DNA of 29,050 bases, from positions 1 through 29,050 of the forward strand of contig JBCBTD010000051.1 in the NCBI GenBank assembly GCA_039818825.1, in the 5' to 3' direction. The notes under the pieces are model-generated. The model had not been told where the DNA came from and did not search any database. It was given only the letters and a program-made list of their open reading frames with translations. Positions 1 to 7,359 of the stretch are shown piece by piece. The position numbers were made by a program, and so were the translations under genes. The stretch comes from JBCBTD01 sp039818825 (GTDB lineage Bacteria > Pseudomonadota > Alphaproteobacteria > Geminicoccales > Geminicoccaceae). The stretch's first letter is position 1; each line of letters begins with the position of its first letter.

Positions 1-1
1 A

Positions 2-568
2 GAGCCAGAGTACGGCGTAGATGATCCGCGGGTCGCTCAGCAGCGCGTCGCAGAAGAGTATGGCGGCCGCTCGATCGACGCTGGCCTCAAGGAGAGCCGG
101 GGCAGTCCTGAGTTGGTCGTCGCCCCGCAGGGCTCCAGCGGCCATCTCTACTTGCTGCCACAGGCGCACGAGCGGCGGCCGCGGCTGGAGGCGTTTTTTC
201 GCGACCAGACTTGGTGCGGACCACTGTTCGTCGGGGAAGCGGTGGAGGCGGTCGGGCAAAGCAACAGCCACCATCTGGCGCTGACCTTTTCCATGCGGAA
301 GTACCAAGAGCCCAATCGGCTCGGCGTGCCGGGGGTGACCGACGTCGTGACGAGCGAAGCCAAACCGGCCAAGCCCAAGGGCTTCGGCAGTCACGGCGGG
401 CTCGGTGCGTTCGAGCGCGGGCCGTTCCTCGTCGCCATGGGCGGCGGCTTCGTCGCCGGCAGCGAGGAGTGGGGCCGCACCTCACTCGTCGACATCGCTC
501 CGACGGCGCTGCGTCATTTGGGTTTGCCGCGCGACGGCATCGAAGGACTCGCCTTGCCGCTGGCCTGA
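2..568 (+). CDS. Alkaline-phosphatase-superfamily (type I phosphodiesterase-like) protein, C-terminal part
   Basis: The frame is open from the first bases of the window, so the true start lies upstream and 188 residues are visible. The last third has the hallmark end of alkaline-phosphatase-fold phosphodiesterases and nucleotide pyrophosphatases: a GSHGGLG motif (with a metal-binding His expected there), then a short strand holding PFLVAMGGGF, then DIAPTALRHLGLP and a final EGL. These enzymes hydrolyse phosphodiester or phosphate-ester bonds using two metal ions; the substrate cannot be told from this fragment. It is host chromosome flanking the prophage: it points toward the tRNA and has no short overlap with phage genes. 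An alternative is a phosphoglycerate mutase or sulfatase-like member of the same superfamily. Confidence 0.75.
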   Translation, partial: EPEYGVDDPRVAQQRVAEEYGGRSIDAGLKESRGSPELVVAPQGSSGHLYLLPQAHERRPRLEAFFRDQTWCGPLFVGEAVEAVGQSNSHHLALTFSMRKYQEPNRLGVPGVTDVVTSEAKPAKPKGFGSHGGLGAFERGPFLVAMGGGFVAGSEEWGRTSLVDIAPTALRHLGLPRDGIEGLALPLA

Positions 569-693
569 CGACCCCCACCGCTTCCGCCGCCAGCTCTCGA
601 CGCCGTGGGGTCACGTCCTTATGATCGACAGTGCCTCAGGATCGGCCGTGGCTCCGACGCGTTCCTGACGAAAACACGTACCGCCAACCGTTC

Positions 694-736
694 GCCGCAG
701 TAGCTCAGCCGGTAGAGCACCTGATTTGTAATCAGG
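694..736 (+). tRNA. tRNA-Thr(UGU), 5' half only; candidate left attachment junction
   Basis: GCCGCAG (694-700) is a 5' acceptor strand, followed by TA, a D arm with GCTC/GAGC stems and an AGCCGGTA loop, then an anticodon arm CCTGA-TTTGTAA-TCAGG (720-736) whose anticodon TGT reads Thr codons. After 736 the match ends: no variable loop or T arm with a TTCRA motif follows. TTGCGGT at 763-769 could pair with the acceptor strand using two G-U pairs, but the 26 bases between do not fold as a T arm. I read this as a tRNA gene cut by phage integration in or next to the anticodon arm, the missing 3' half lying beyond the right end of the prophage. A decayed tRNA is the alternative. Confidence 0.7.
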
Positions 737-809
737 CGCAAAACGCCTTGTTTTGCAATTGGTTGCGGTGGTCTCGTTGTACATTTTTGGACCAAACGAT
801 GCCTTGCTT

Positions 810-827
810 TGCACCGATTTAGGTGCA
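810..827. promoter_or_regulatory. Operator-like inverted repeat, copy 1 (imperfect core)
   Basis: TGCACC and GGTGCA are separated by six bases. The inner 12-mer ACCGATTTAGGT differs at one position from the ACCTNNNNAGGT palindrome found elsewhere in the prophage. TTGCTT at 804-809 would be a -35 placing this repeat in the promoter spacer of the small gene at 883, but the -10 (AGTGTT) is poor. Confidence 0.5.
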
Positions 828-882
828 GTGTTCAACGGGCCGTGACCGCCCGGCGGCGGTCGTCTTTCAACCGGAGCGCGCT

Positions 883-1044
883 ATGGGCGAGCTTTTGCTA
901 TTGGGCCTCGTCGGCGGCATCATTGCCGCGTTGATCGCTGCCGCACTGCTGATTGTCGTCGCGATCCTTTGGCCTGGCGCCATGCGCTGGGCCGTAATCG
1001 TCGGCTGCGTCGCCGTCCTCTTGGCGTTCGTCTCACCCTTCTGA
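883..1044 (+). CDS. Small two-helix membrane protein
   Basis: 53 residues. The start is ATG 883 because GGAG (873-876) lies 6 bases upstream; an earlier ATG at 823 sits inside the operator-like repeat and has no ribosome site. Two hydrophobic helices (about residues 3-29 and 35-52) are joined by a short Trp/Pro/Gly/Arg turn, so it should sit in the inner membrane as a hairpin. I do not recognise the family. It is the first gene inside the attachment end, on the strand opposite the structural genes, a usual place for accessory (moron) genes such as superinfection-exclusion proteins. A holin is possible by size and topology, but its position and strand do not support that. An operator-like repeat lies 56 bases upstream. 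Confidence 0.6.
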   Translation: MGELLLLGLVGGIIAALIAAALLIVVAILWPGAMRWAVIVGCVAVLLAFVSPF

Positions 1045-1079
1045 GTCGGCGGCATCGGCGACCGGCGTGCATGGCGCTT

Positions 1080-1095
1080 GCACCTGTGTAGGTGC
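1080..1095. promoter_or_regulatory. Operator-like palindrome, copy 2 (exact core)
   Basis: GCACCTGTGTAGGTGC contains the exact core ACCTGTGTAGGT. TTGCAC (1079-1084) overlapping its left arm and TACCAA (1101-1106), 16 bases apart, form a plausible promoter for the gene at 1139, so a protein bound here would block that promoter. Confidence 0.6.
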
Positions 1096-1109
1096 TGTGC
1101 TACCAAACT

Positions 1110-1127
1110 TGCACCTTCCGCGGTGCA
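1110..1127. promoter_or_regulatory. Operator-like inverted repeat, copy 3 (imperfect core)
   Basis: TGCACC-N6-GGTGCA with inner 12-mer ACCTTCCGCGGT. It lies 18 bases after copy 2, next to the AGGA ribosome site (1127-1130) of the gene at 1139, so copies 2 and 3 bracket the likely transcription start. Confidence 0.5.
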
Positions 1128-1138
1128 GGATATCGGTC

Positions 1139-1573
1139 ATGTGCAAAGCACGCAAATTCGGTCCCGGTGAAGTAAAGAGCTTCTGGGTCGACATGCCGGT
1201 GCGGCGCTGCCTCGAATGCGGGGCGGAGCTGGGGGCCGACGCGCACCAAGATGCTCGCTACTGCGGCACCGCCTGCCGAACGGACGCGAACAATCGCATC
1301 AAGCGCCGCGGCGCCGAGCTATATCACCAAGCGCTCCGTGCCAGGTGCTCGAGGAACGGCGAAGAAATGAAGATCCTGTGGCGGATGATCGACGACTTTC
1401 GGCGCGCAGACGAAATCGCTGGCCGTCCGTCCGGCACGCACGAGTGCTACCGCCGCGCACCTCAACGGCTCCACGCTGATCGGATCATCGACCCGGCGCG
1501 CGCTCGCGCACGAGCCGCACTGCGGCAGCGGCAGCGGGGCGATACCGCTCGTGGCCGCAATTCACCTGTATAG
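1139..1573 (+). CDS. Phage zinc-finger protein of the RGAELY type
   Basis: 144 residues from ATG 1139, preceded by AGGA (1127-1130) at 8 bases; upstream alternatives fall inside the two operator-like repeats. CLEC (about residues 23-26) and YCGTAC (about 42-47) provide two Cys pairs for a zinc site, followed by a basic helix with RIKRRGAELYHQALR. This arrangement, a CxxC...CxxxC knuckle and then RGAELY, recurs in uncharacterised prophage proteins; I know no assigned function. The last 50 residues are Arg/Ala-rich and probably disordered. It may bind nucleic acid. Two operator-like repeats lie in its leader and a third overlaps its stop codon, so it is probably controlled by the prophage repressor. 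ATG 1193 is a weaker alternative start. Confidence 0.65.
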   Translation: MCKARKFGPGEVKSFWVDMPVRRCLECGAELGADAHQDARYCGTACRTDANNRIKRRGAELYHQALRARCSRNGEEMKILWRMIDDFRRADEIAGRPSGTHECYRRAPQRLHADRIIDPARARARAALRQRQRGDTARGRNSPV

Positions 1574-1575
1574 GT
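1564..1575. promoter_or_regulatory. Operator-like palindrome, copy 4, at a convergent gene junction
   Basis: ACCTGTATAGGT, identical to copy 8 at the early promoter. It overlaps the TAG stop (1571-1573) of the rightward zinc-finger gene and abuts the TGA stop (1576-1578) of the leftward gene. No promoter is needed here, so bound protein could instead act as a roadblock or termination point. Confidence 0.55.
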
Positions 1576-2043
1576 TCACCAACGCGAAAAAAACGCAGCG
1601 ACCCTTTCCGCAAAGGTGATCCACGCCGCCCACGCGGCGCCGCCGGTGCCGAGCGCCCATGGCATCCACAACCGCAGACCGCCTCGCCAACGCCGCAGCA
1701 CCGCGTCGCGGGCGCGACGCTCGGCCTCGACCTGTGTCAATGGCTGCAGTGCGGCCGCGAGCCCCGCAATCGCGTCGGTCTGCCTCTCCGCCTCGGTTCG
1801 CCGGGCGGCCATGTCCAGCGCATGCTGCCGCTCGAACGCGATGACCTTGTCGTTGATATCGCGATGAAACGCTTGCAACTCGTCGCGCAATGCCAAGCTC
1901 TGCGCCGTCGTTTCTTCGCGCAGCTCTTGGCGCTGACGGCTAGCGTCGCGGTAGTCGCTCTCGACGGCCCCCATTCGCCGCTCCAAATCCTGAAGGCGTT
2001 GACCGTTCGCCGCGCACAAGCCGGGGTTGAACTCGATCGACAC
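1576..2043 (-). CDS. Coiled-coil protein with C-terminal membrane segment
   Basis: 155 residues from a GTG start, with AGAAGGG just upstream in the 26-base gap after the tail-tip gene. Residues about 12-115 are charged and rich in Glu, Arg, Gln and Ala, typical of a long coiled coil. Residues about 125-148 form a Trp/Ala-rich hydrophobic helix near the C-terminus. It is the last gene of the leftward late string, where many siphophages keep lysis or tail-accessory genes. A holin/spanin-like or membrane-anchored accessory role is therefore possible, but no family motif proves it. Confidence 0.6.
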   Translation of the reverse strand: MSIEFNPGLCAANGQRLQDLERRMGAVESDYRDASRQRQELREETTAQSLALRDELQAFHRDINDKVIAFERQHALDMAARRTEAERQTDAIAGLAAALQPLTQVEAERRARDAVLRRWRGGLRLWMPWALGTGGAAWAAWITFAERVAAFFSRW

Positions 2044-2069
2044 GGGCCGCCCTTCTCTATCGGTTCATG

Positions 2070-5000
2070 TCAAATCTGCCGCGCACGCAGCTTCAGCTTG
2101 TAGGCTTGGGACATGGACGCCGACTGCCCCGCAGTCTCGATCGCGTACAATGCGATCGTCGATGCCGTAGGCGGCTGGTCCGCGGCAACGCCACCCGCCA
2201 ATTTCAGCGCGTCGGAGTGCTGAAGCGTTTGTCCAGCCGGCACTGTCAAAGCCGTCGCCAACAAGTTCGAGCTGGATGTTACATCAACACCGTCACGGAA
2301 CAAAAACAAATTCATACTCAACGGCACGGCTTGGTTGATGTTGTCCAGATGGATGGAGATTTCGACCTCCAGCTCGTAACTGGTAACTTGCACCGTTGCT
2401 TGTGCAACCGTGGCGCCAGCCGGGCCGATGTCGCCGAACCCGGTACCCTCGGCAATCTGATACACTGCGCCTGCCGCAATCCCTTCACGGCTGGCGATCA
2501 AGCGGAACTGCGCATCATCGATACGGAGCGTCCGGCCGGGCCAAGCCATCAGGCCCAAGCCAAAAACAAACCATTTGGTTGAGTTCCCGTTGAGCAGTTG
2601 GTCGTCAACCGTAAACTCGATCGCAATGTCCGCCCACTGCCAGACTTTGTCCGGCTTGACCGTGTATTGGCCAACATCCCGCAAGTTGATCTGCGTTTGC
2701 GACCCGACGTCGCCGTCGAACAACAGCACCGAAGGGCTAACGGTCGTGTAGAACGCCTCGCTAGCCTGGACTTTTGCCCGAAAAGAATACACATCGCCGG
2801 CCTTGTAGCGGTGCAGCCCACCGGTGACAGCGCCGCCGCCCGCGAAAAACACATAGCGATGAACGGCATCGTCGTACCCACTGCCAGGGATCACGCCCCA
2901 GCAACTACCGCTGAAGTAACCACCAAACGACTGCCACAGCGGGTTCGTCTCTCCTTTGTTGTACGGATATGATACGGCGCCGGCGACGAAGTCCGGGAGC
3001 GAAAACCACAAATCGATGGCGTCGCCGCGCTCGCCGCCGCCATTGGACACCAAGTTGGTGCCGGGTTGCGTGTCGGTTGCATAGTTGTCCGGGCGACCAT
3101 CGCCGTAGACGTCGGACCAGCGCGGTTGCGCGGCTAGCCAAGCATCGTCGAACAGGACGGCGCCGGCCCCATGCGCCTGCAGCGCAACGACCGCCTGGCG
3201 GGCCGTGGGCGGCGCCATGATCGGGAGCCGGCCGCCGACCCAACCGGCGCCGGCCGGCGGCGTCTCAGTCGACAACAGCGCCCGCGTGTACACGCCGATC
3301 TGCCCGCCTGCGGCGTCGAGCCATCGGATCGCGAAGTTGGCGCCCGGCCCCTCGGCGGTCGGCGCGTCGCGGCGCACCCACGCGCCGGCGCTGTAAACCG
3401 CTCCCGGCTCGATCGGCACCGGCGTCGATGCGATTTCGGCAACCGGGCCGTAGGCTCTCAGCACAGCCGCGGCGCTGCTGCTGTAGCCACCCGCGGCGCG
3501 CCAGGTGACCCCCTGGTCAACGCTCGCCGTCCAACCTGCCAATTCCTGCTCGAAATGGCCGTTGAGCACGAGCGAGCCGCCGGCCTGGCGCGCGGTCGAA
3601 TCGAGCACCGGCGCCGCGAGACGGGTCGCCGGCACCGTCGGCACCGTCAATGCCGCGCCCTCGTCCCAATCCCACGCCGCGGGCTCGTGCTCTCTCAGTG
3701 CCAGCTCGACCCCGCGCTCAGGATCGAATGCCCAGCTCGTCACCCGAAAGGGCTTGTTGAGCCATCCAAGCCGATCGTGCGTAAAGCGCACGACGTGCCA
3801 CGGCCGAAGCGCCGCGGCCCTGAGCTTGAACGTGCCTGACAGGCTCACCGGCCGCCGGCCGACTTGTAGATGCGCCGCCAACAACCGCTGCGCCGTCTCT
3901 GCCGACCGGGCGCCCTGGAAACTCTTGGTCAATCGCACCCGCCGACCCAAGTCCTCGACGACGAAGGGATTGGGCTCCGCCGGCCATGTCGGCGTTTCCA
4001 CCTCTTGTGCGGTCGCGGCGTCGACATAGGTGGCGACGCCCTCGTTGTACAGCTCCGCCGTCGGCCGGCCGGCGCGCACCTGCAGCGGCCCCGCCATGTC
4101 GTCGAGCGACAGCGTCAAGTCAACTGGCGCATCATCGGCGCCCGGACAAATCAACCACTGTCCGTTGGACAACTCGAAAACCGCACCGACCATGTGGTCC
4201 GCCAGTCGCGTCAAGACCGATCTGCGGTTTTCGGTGGCGAATATCGTGCCGTTGTACCTATATCGTGGATCTGTGCCGCCATCGCGCAGTGCTACCATTT
4301 CGTCGGCAATGCTCGCGGCATCCGACCACTGCGCCGTCTCGATGGCTTCGCGCGGAATGCCGCAGCCAAATGGATGGGACAGATAATCACCAATGACCAG
4401 CGGCAAATTGCTGGTGTATCGATCCGTACCAGTGCGCGGATCATACACCAAGCGACCCTGAACCAGCCAGCGGAACTCTGGAACCGCGCGCCACGTCTCG
4501 CCGTTGTCCCAACGCAAGACACTGACGGCAAAGGAGAGCCCGCGACCAATGTGCTGATCGGTCCACGGTGACTGACCCGCCTGTTCCGCGACGTAGGTCA
4601 GAAATGCGCTGGCCTCGGTCGGATCGCTGAAGATGACCGTCTGAAACAGCGGGTCGGCGCTATGATAGGGCTGGTCGGCCGCCGGCCGATACCAGCCTTC
4701 CGGGCTCAGCTCCAAGTGCACCTGTTGCCCGGCTATGGTCATCTGCCCGCCGAACCCGGCTATCGCGTGGCTGGCCAAGACGTGCACCAGACAAAGCCAC
4801 TCGCGCTTCGGTCCGTAACTCCATGCCGCGCGCAACTGGCCAGCATAGAACCCCTCGCCGTAGATGAAACGGCGTGGCGACTTGGCCGCCCTGAAAGTTC
4901 GATTTTGCTGTGCCGCGTCGGCGGCGCTGCCGCCCAACGACGCGTCGCCGGCGAAATCCGGCACGTCGGGTGGATCGGGCGCCAATGCCTGCATTGCAAA

Positions 5001-5111
5001 CGCGCCGGCGACGCCGACCGTCAGTCCGACACCAGCCGTGATTGCCGCCGTCCCGAAGGCGCTGGTGACGCCGAGCGCCGAGGCGAGAGCGCTGCCGAGA
5101 GCCGCGACCAT
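2070..5111 (-). CDS. Tail tip / host-specificity protein, gpJ-like
   Basis: 1013 residues. An Ala/Gly-rich hydrophobic N-terminus (1-45) leads into the conserved tip-protein block: RFIYGEGFYAGQ, the L..HVLASHAIAGF strand near residue 115, then hub-like domains through about residue 480 (RVRLTKSFQGARSAETAQRL and a C-terminal PFRVTSW strand). This is the order seen in lambda gpJ and gene-transfer-agent tip proteins. Residues about 515-900 contain two beta-sandwich-like modules, one starting with NGHFEQELAGW and one with SNGGGERGDAIDLWF, resembling carbohydrate-binding domains, and the end is probably the receptor-binding part. It sits just after the DUF6950 peptidase gene, the usual order. It caps the tail and contacts the host surface. 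The receptor cannot be predicted. Confidence 0.88.
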   Translation of the reverse strand: MVAALGSALASALGVTSAFGTAAITAGVGLTVGVAGAFAMQALAPDPPDVPDFAGDASLGGSAADAAQQNRTFRAAKSPRRFIYGEGFYAGQLRAAWSYGPKREWLCLVHVLASHAIAGFGGQMTIAGQQVHLELSPEGWYRPAADQPYHSADPLFQTVIFSDPTEASAFLTYVAEQAGQSPWTDQHIGRGLSFAVSVLRWDNGETWRAVPEFRWLVQGRLVYDPRTGTDRYTSNLPLVIGDYLSHPFGCGIPREAIETAQWSDAASIADEMVALRDGGTDPRYRYNGTIFATENRRSVLTRLADHMVGAVFELSNGQWLICPGADDAPVDLTLSLDDMAGPLQVRAGRPTAELYNEGVATYVDAATAQEVETPTWPAEPNPFVVEDLGRRVRLTKSFQGARSAETAQRLLAAHLQVGRRPVSLSGTFKLRAAALRPWHVVRFTHDRLGWLNKPFRVTSWAFDPERGVELALREHEPAAWDWDEGAALTVPTVPATRLAAPVLDSTARQAGGSLVLNGHFEQELAGWTASVDQGVTWRAAGGYSSSAAAVLRAYGPVAEIASTPVPIEPGAVYSAGAWVRRDAPTAEGPGANFAIRWLDAAGGQIGVYTRALLSTETPPAGAGWVGGRLPIMAPPTARQAVVALQAHGAGAVLFDDAWLAAQPRWSDVYGDGRPDNYATDTQPGTNLVSNGGGERGDAIDLWFSLPDFVAGAVSYPYNKGETNPLWQSFGGYFSGSCWGVIPGSGYDDAVHRYVFFAGGGAVTGGLHRYKAGDVYSFRAKVQASEAFYTTVSPSVLLFDGDVGSQTQINLRDVGQYTVKPDKVWQWADIAIEFTVDDQLLNGNSTKWFVFGLGLMAWPGRTLRIDDAQFRLIASREGIAAGAVYQIAEGTGFGDIGPAGATVAQATVQVTSYELEVEISIHLDNINQAVPLSMNLFLFRDGVDVTSSSNLLATALTVPAGQTLQHSDALKLAGGVAADQPPTASTIALYAIETAGQSASMSQAYKLKLRARQI

Positions 5112-5112
5112 C

Positions 5113-5553
5113 TCAGGTGCCCACCGCCAAAGCCCATCCCAGCGGCCACGCCATGACCACCGACCCGCGCGGCAGCCGCACCCAACCGACCGGCTCCGTC
5201 GCCTGTACCACGCGGCCGCCGTCGGTCATGATCCCGAGGCCCATGCCACGCCCCGCCTCGGTCACGACGACGTCGCCGCGCCGCGCGAGCGCCGGGGCCT
5301 CATAGGCCGGCCCTAGCCGCGCCGTGACCGCTGCGACGAGACCGCCGGCCCCTGCCAACGCGGCATCGGCCTCGTCCTGCGAGGACCAGTCCGGCAATGC
5401 CGGCGCCAGCTCACCGTCGCACATGGCGCCAGCGAGCCGCGCCACGAGCGCTACGCAGTCATGGGTGCCCCACGACCACGGCGACGCCTCCGTCGCCGCC
5501 AGCTCGGCACGCAGCGCTGCCAGCCAATCGCGTCGTCGCGTCAGCCCGGCCAT
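5113..5553 (-). CDS. DUF6950-type (NlpC/P60-like) tail peptidase
   Basis: 146 residues from ATG 5553, overlapping the previous gene's stop by about 10 bases. WSWGTHDCVALVARLAGAM near residues 26-44 carries the Cys that serves as nucleophile in NlpC/P60-like folds. RRGDVVV and a GLGIMTDGGRVVQAT strand follow; the His-like third element is not obvious. DUF6950/NlpC-like proteins lie just before the gpJ-like gene in many siphophages and gene-transfer agents and are thought to open peptidoglycan at entry or help assemble the tip. Catalytic activity is inferred from the motif only. Confidence 0.8.
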   Translation of the reverse strand: MAGLTRRRDWLAALRAELAATEASPWSWGTHDCVALVARLAGAMCDGELAPALPDWSSQDEADAALAGAGGLVAAVTARLGPAYEAPALARRGDVVVTEAGRGMGLGIMTDGGRVVQATEPVGWVRLPRGSVVMAWPLGWALAVGT

Positions 5554-6113
5554 GGAATTTCCACTTCTACGAAGCTCTCGGCGCCGTCGAAAAACGCGTC
5601 GGCGGGATAGAGATCGCGTTGCGACGCCGCGCTGTAGTTGTAATCGCTGCGTCGCATTGTCTCCAACGACCAACTCTCGATTGAGGTGCTGACCGTCGTC
5701 GTCTCACCATCTTCTTGAAACGATGGCTCGCTCAACCACCCTTGCTTGGCCAGCATCCCGTCGATGACTTGGCCGCGATCGTCGATGCCGGCCCACCACG
5801 CGCGCGCCGGCCGGCGCGACCACGGCGCAGCGAGCGCCGCCGCCTGCAGCTCGATGACGTCATCGTCGCCGGCCGGGAGCGGCGACAGGGTCAGACGAAC
5901 ACCGGTCGCCGCACCCGTCGTCCGCTCGTCGATCTGCTCGACCTGCAGCACCCGGTGCGCCGACGTCCAGACAACCCCGGCCCAATGCACCGTCCACGGC
6001 CACGTCGTGCCGCGCACGTACCCGCCGTCCAACTCCAACTCGATGAGCCAACCGCCGCGGTGATGCGCCGGCAACAACAGCTCCATCGAACCTCGATCGC
6101 GCAATTCGGTCAT
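5541..6113 (-). CDS. Minor tail protein (tip/baseplate hub)
   Basis: 190 residues. ATG 6113 overlaps the upstream stop as ATGA, and this decides the start although the frame stays open much further upstream. The N-terminal half is a beta-rich domain with WPWTVHWAGVVWTSAHRVLQV; the C-terminal end has MRRSDYNYSAASQRDLYPAD, matching the family ending in which R(Y/R)T..DQ.ALYPGD precedes a Phe-Val strand. Proteins of this kind connect the distal tail to the tip in phages with the gene order tape measure, two or three small tail proteins, peptidase, gpJ. The exact family number was not checked. Confidence 0.75.
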   Translation of the reverse strand: MTELRDRGSMELLLPAHHRGGWLIELELDGGYVRGTTWPWTVHWAGVVWTSAHRVLQVEQIDERTTGAATGVRLTLSPLPAGDDDVIELQAAALAAPWSRRPARAWWAGIDDRGQVIDGMLAKQGWLSEPSFQEDGETTTVSTSIESWSLETMRRSDYNYSAASQRDLYPADAFFDGAESFVEVEIPWPG

Positions 6114-6727
6114 GACGGCATCACCTCCGTGGCCTCCAACGTCACCGGCGCCAACTGCGGTTGCAGTTGCGGCGCCGGCCCCGCCGCCGGCAGTGACGGC
6201 GTCGACGCCAGCCACCCGTTGGCCAACTGCATCGCCACCGTCTGCTCGCGCGGTGTCAGGATCACCGGCACGGCGTGTGCCAGCTCGCGCACCGCCGGCT
6301 GCACCCGGACGGCCATCCCGCCCGCCACGGCCTGAGCGGGCGCGGTGACGACGTAGACCCGGTGGCCGATGCCGATCCGATCGCCGACGCCGACCCACCC
6401 GTCGAGTGGGGCGCAGTCGGTCAGATCGAGGATCAATGAGCCTTGCAGTGCGTAGACCGTGGCACTCGCAAGTGTGCCGCCATTGCCCGTCCACGCGTGA
6501 TCCGGCAAAGCCACGACCGGGTCGACCGCGAGCTGCGCAAGCAATCCCTGCAACGCCCCCGCCCGCACCGGCAGCAGCGGCGGCAGCGTCAACGACGCCC
6601 GCCAGTGGAGCCCGCCCCGGTCCACCTCTTGGACGGTGCGCGTGAACGGTGAGACGAGCCGCAAAGGCTCGCCGTCGGGCCACCATTGGGAGTTGACCGG
6701 TACCAGCGCTGGCGGCCACGTGATCAC
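6110..6727 (-). CDS. Distal tail protein, copy B of a paralogous pair
   Basis: 205 residues from GTG 6727, which overlaps the preceding stop as GTGA. The start reads (M)ITWPPALVPVNSQWW, then SPFTRTVQEVDRGGLHWRASLTLPPL near residues 24-49, the usual opening of a siphophage distal-tail family. The middle has VYALQG and GDRIGIGHRVYVVT, then a P.VR element, which align by eye with YATQG, GDLVSANGRLYALT and PPLR in the neighbour at 6724-7359. The two are probably diverged copies. Likely structural role: ring at the end of the tail tube. Confidence 0.72.
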   Translation of the reverse strand: MITWPPALVPVNSQWWPDGEPLRLVSPFTRTVQEVDRGGLHWRASLTLPPLLPVRAGALQGLLAQLAVDPVVALPDHAWTGNGGTLASATVYALQGSLILDLTDCAPLDGWVGVGDRIGIGHRVYVVTAPAQAVAGGMAVRVQPAVRELAHAVPVILTPREQTVAMQLANGWLASTPSLPAAGPAPQLQPQLAPVTLEATEVMPS

Positions 6728-7359
6728 GCCAACGCCGCCTCGACGAACTCGGCATCGATCGACCATCGCGGCTCGCCGCGGCGCGGCCCACGGCGCGCGC
6801 GCGGCACCAGCGGCGCGCCCAACGGCAACTGCACCCGGCAAACCACGCGGCCGGCGACACCGCGCGGCCCGCCGTGGCCCGGCCCGAACGCCAGGGGCTC
6901 GCCGGCGAAGGTCCCGCGCAGCGGCGGCACGACGGCGACCTGGTCGCCGACATTGGCCGCGGTGAGCGCGTACAACCGGCCGTTGGCGCTGACCAGGTCG
7001 CCGGCCACCAGCGCGCCGTCACCAACCAACCCGGTCACCGTCGCCGCCATCGCGCCCTGAGTGGCGTAAAGCGCCAGCGGCACGGTCCACGGTTGGGTGC
7101 CGCGCGGGCCGGCATGGCACCACACCGGCAAGAGCCCCGTCGCTCCGACATCGCGCATGGCCACAAGCGCGCCCTCGACGGCCCGCACATCCGCCGGATG
7201 CAGCATCGACCACGTTACACGAAAACGCCACAACAGCCGGTCCGGGCGCCCGTACGGCGCCGCCATCTCCGCCCAGCCGCGCGCCAGCTCGGGGCGCCGT
7301 TCCGACATCATCGCCATGGCGTTGGGCGCGCGCAACCCGGTGAGATCGACGTCAGCCAT
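6724..7359 (-). CDS. Distal tail protein, copy A of a paralogous pair
   Basis: 211 residues. ATG 7359 overlaps the tape-measure stop by 8 bases. The N-terminal 60 residues include a basic, Trp-containing RLLWRFRVTWSML strand; residues about 100-170 hold the YATQG...GDLVSANGRLYALTAANVGDQ...PPLRG block shared with the next gene. Its place straight after the tape measure fits a distal-tail or tail-hub component. No enzymatic motif is seen. The C-terminus is Arg-rich (about 190-200) before an acidic end. Confidence 0.72.
   Translation of the reverse strand: MADVDLTGLRAPNAMAMMSERRPELARGWAEMAAPYGRPDRLLWRFRVTWSMLHPADVRAVEGALVAMRDVGATGLLPVWCHAGPRGTQPWTVPLALYATQGAMAATVTGLVGDGALVAGDLVSANGRLYALTAANVGDQVAVVPPLRGTFAGEPLAFGPGHGGPRGVAGRVVCRVQLPLGAPLVPRARRGPRRGEPRWSIDAEFVEAALA

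Noticed and set aside
611..835. Minus-strand 74-residue frame crossing the tRNA
   Set aside because: Overlaps the tRNA-Thr half and an operator-like repeat; no ribosome site.
844..861. GACCGCC/GGCGGTC hairpin as a terminator for the tRNA or host gene
   Set aside because: Only CTTT follows, too short a T run; it lies in the leader of the gene at 883.
1586..1593. A-run near the convergent gene ends as an intrinsic terminator
   Set aside because: No stable GC hairpin is positioned directly before the run on the minus strand.
6114..7025. Long N-terminal extension of the minor tail frame ending at 5541 (494-residue version)
   Set aside because: Arg/Gly/Ala-rich shadow of the two distal-tail genes on the same strand; the ATGA overlap at 6113 gives the real start.
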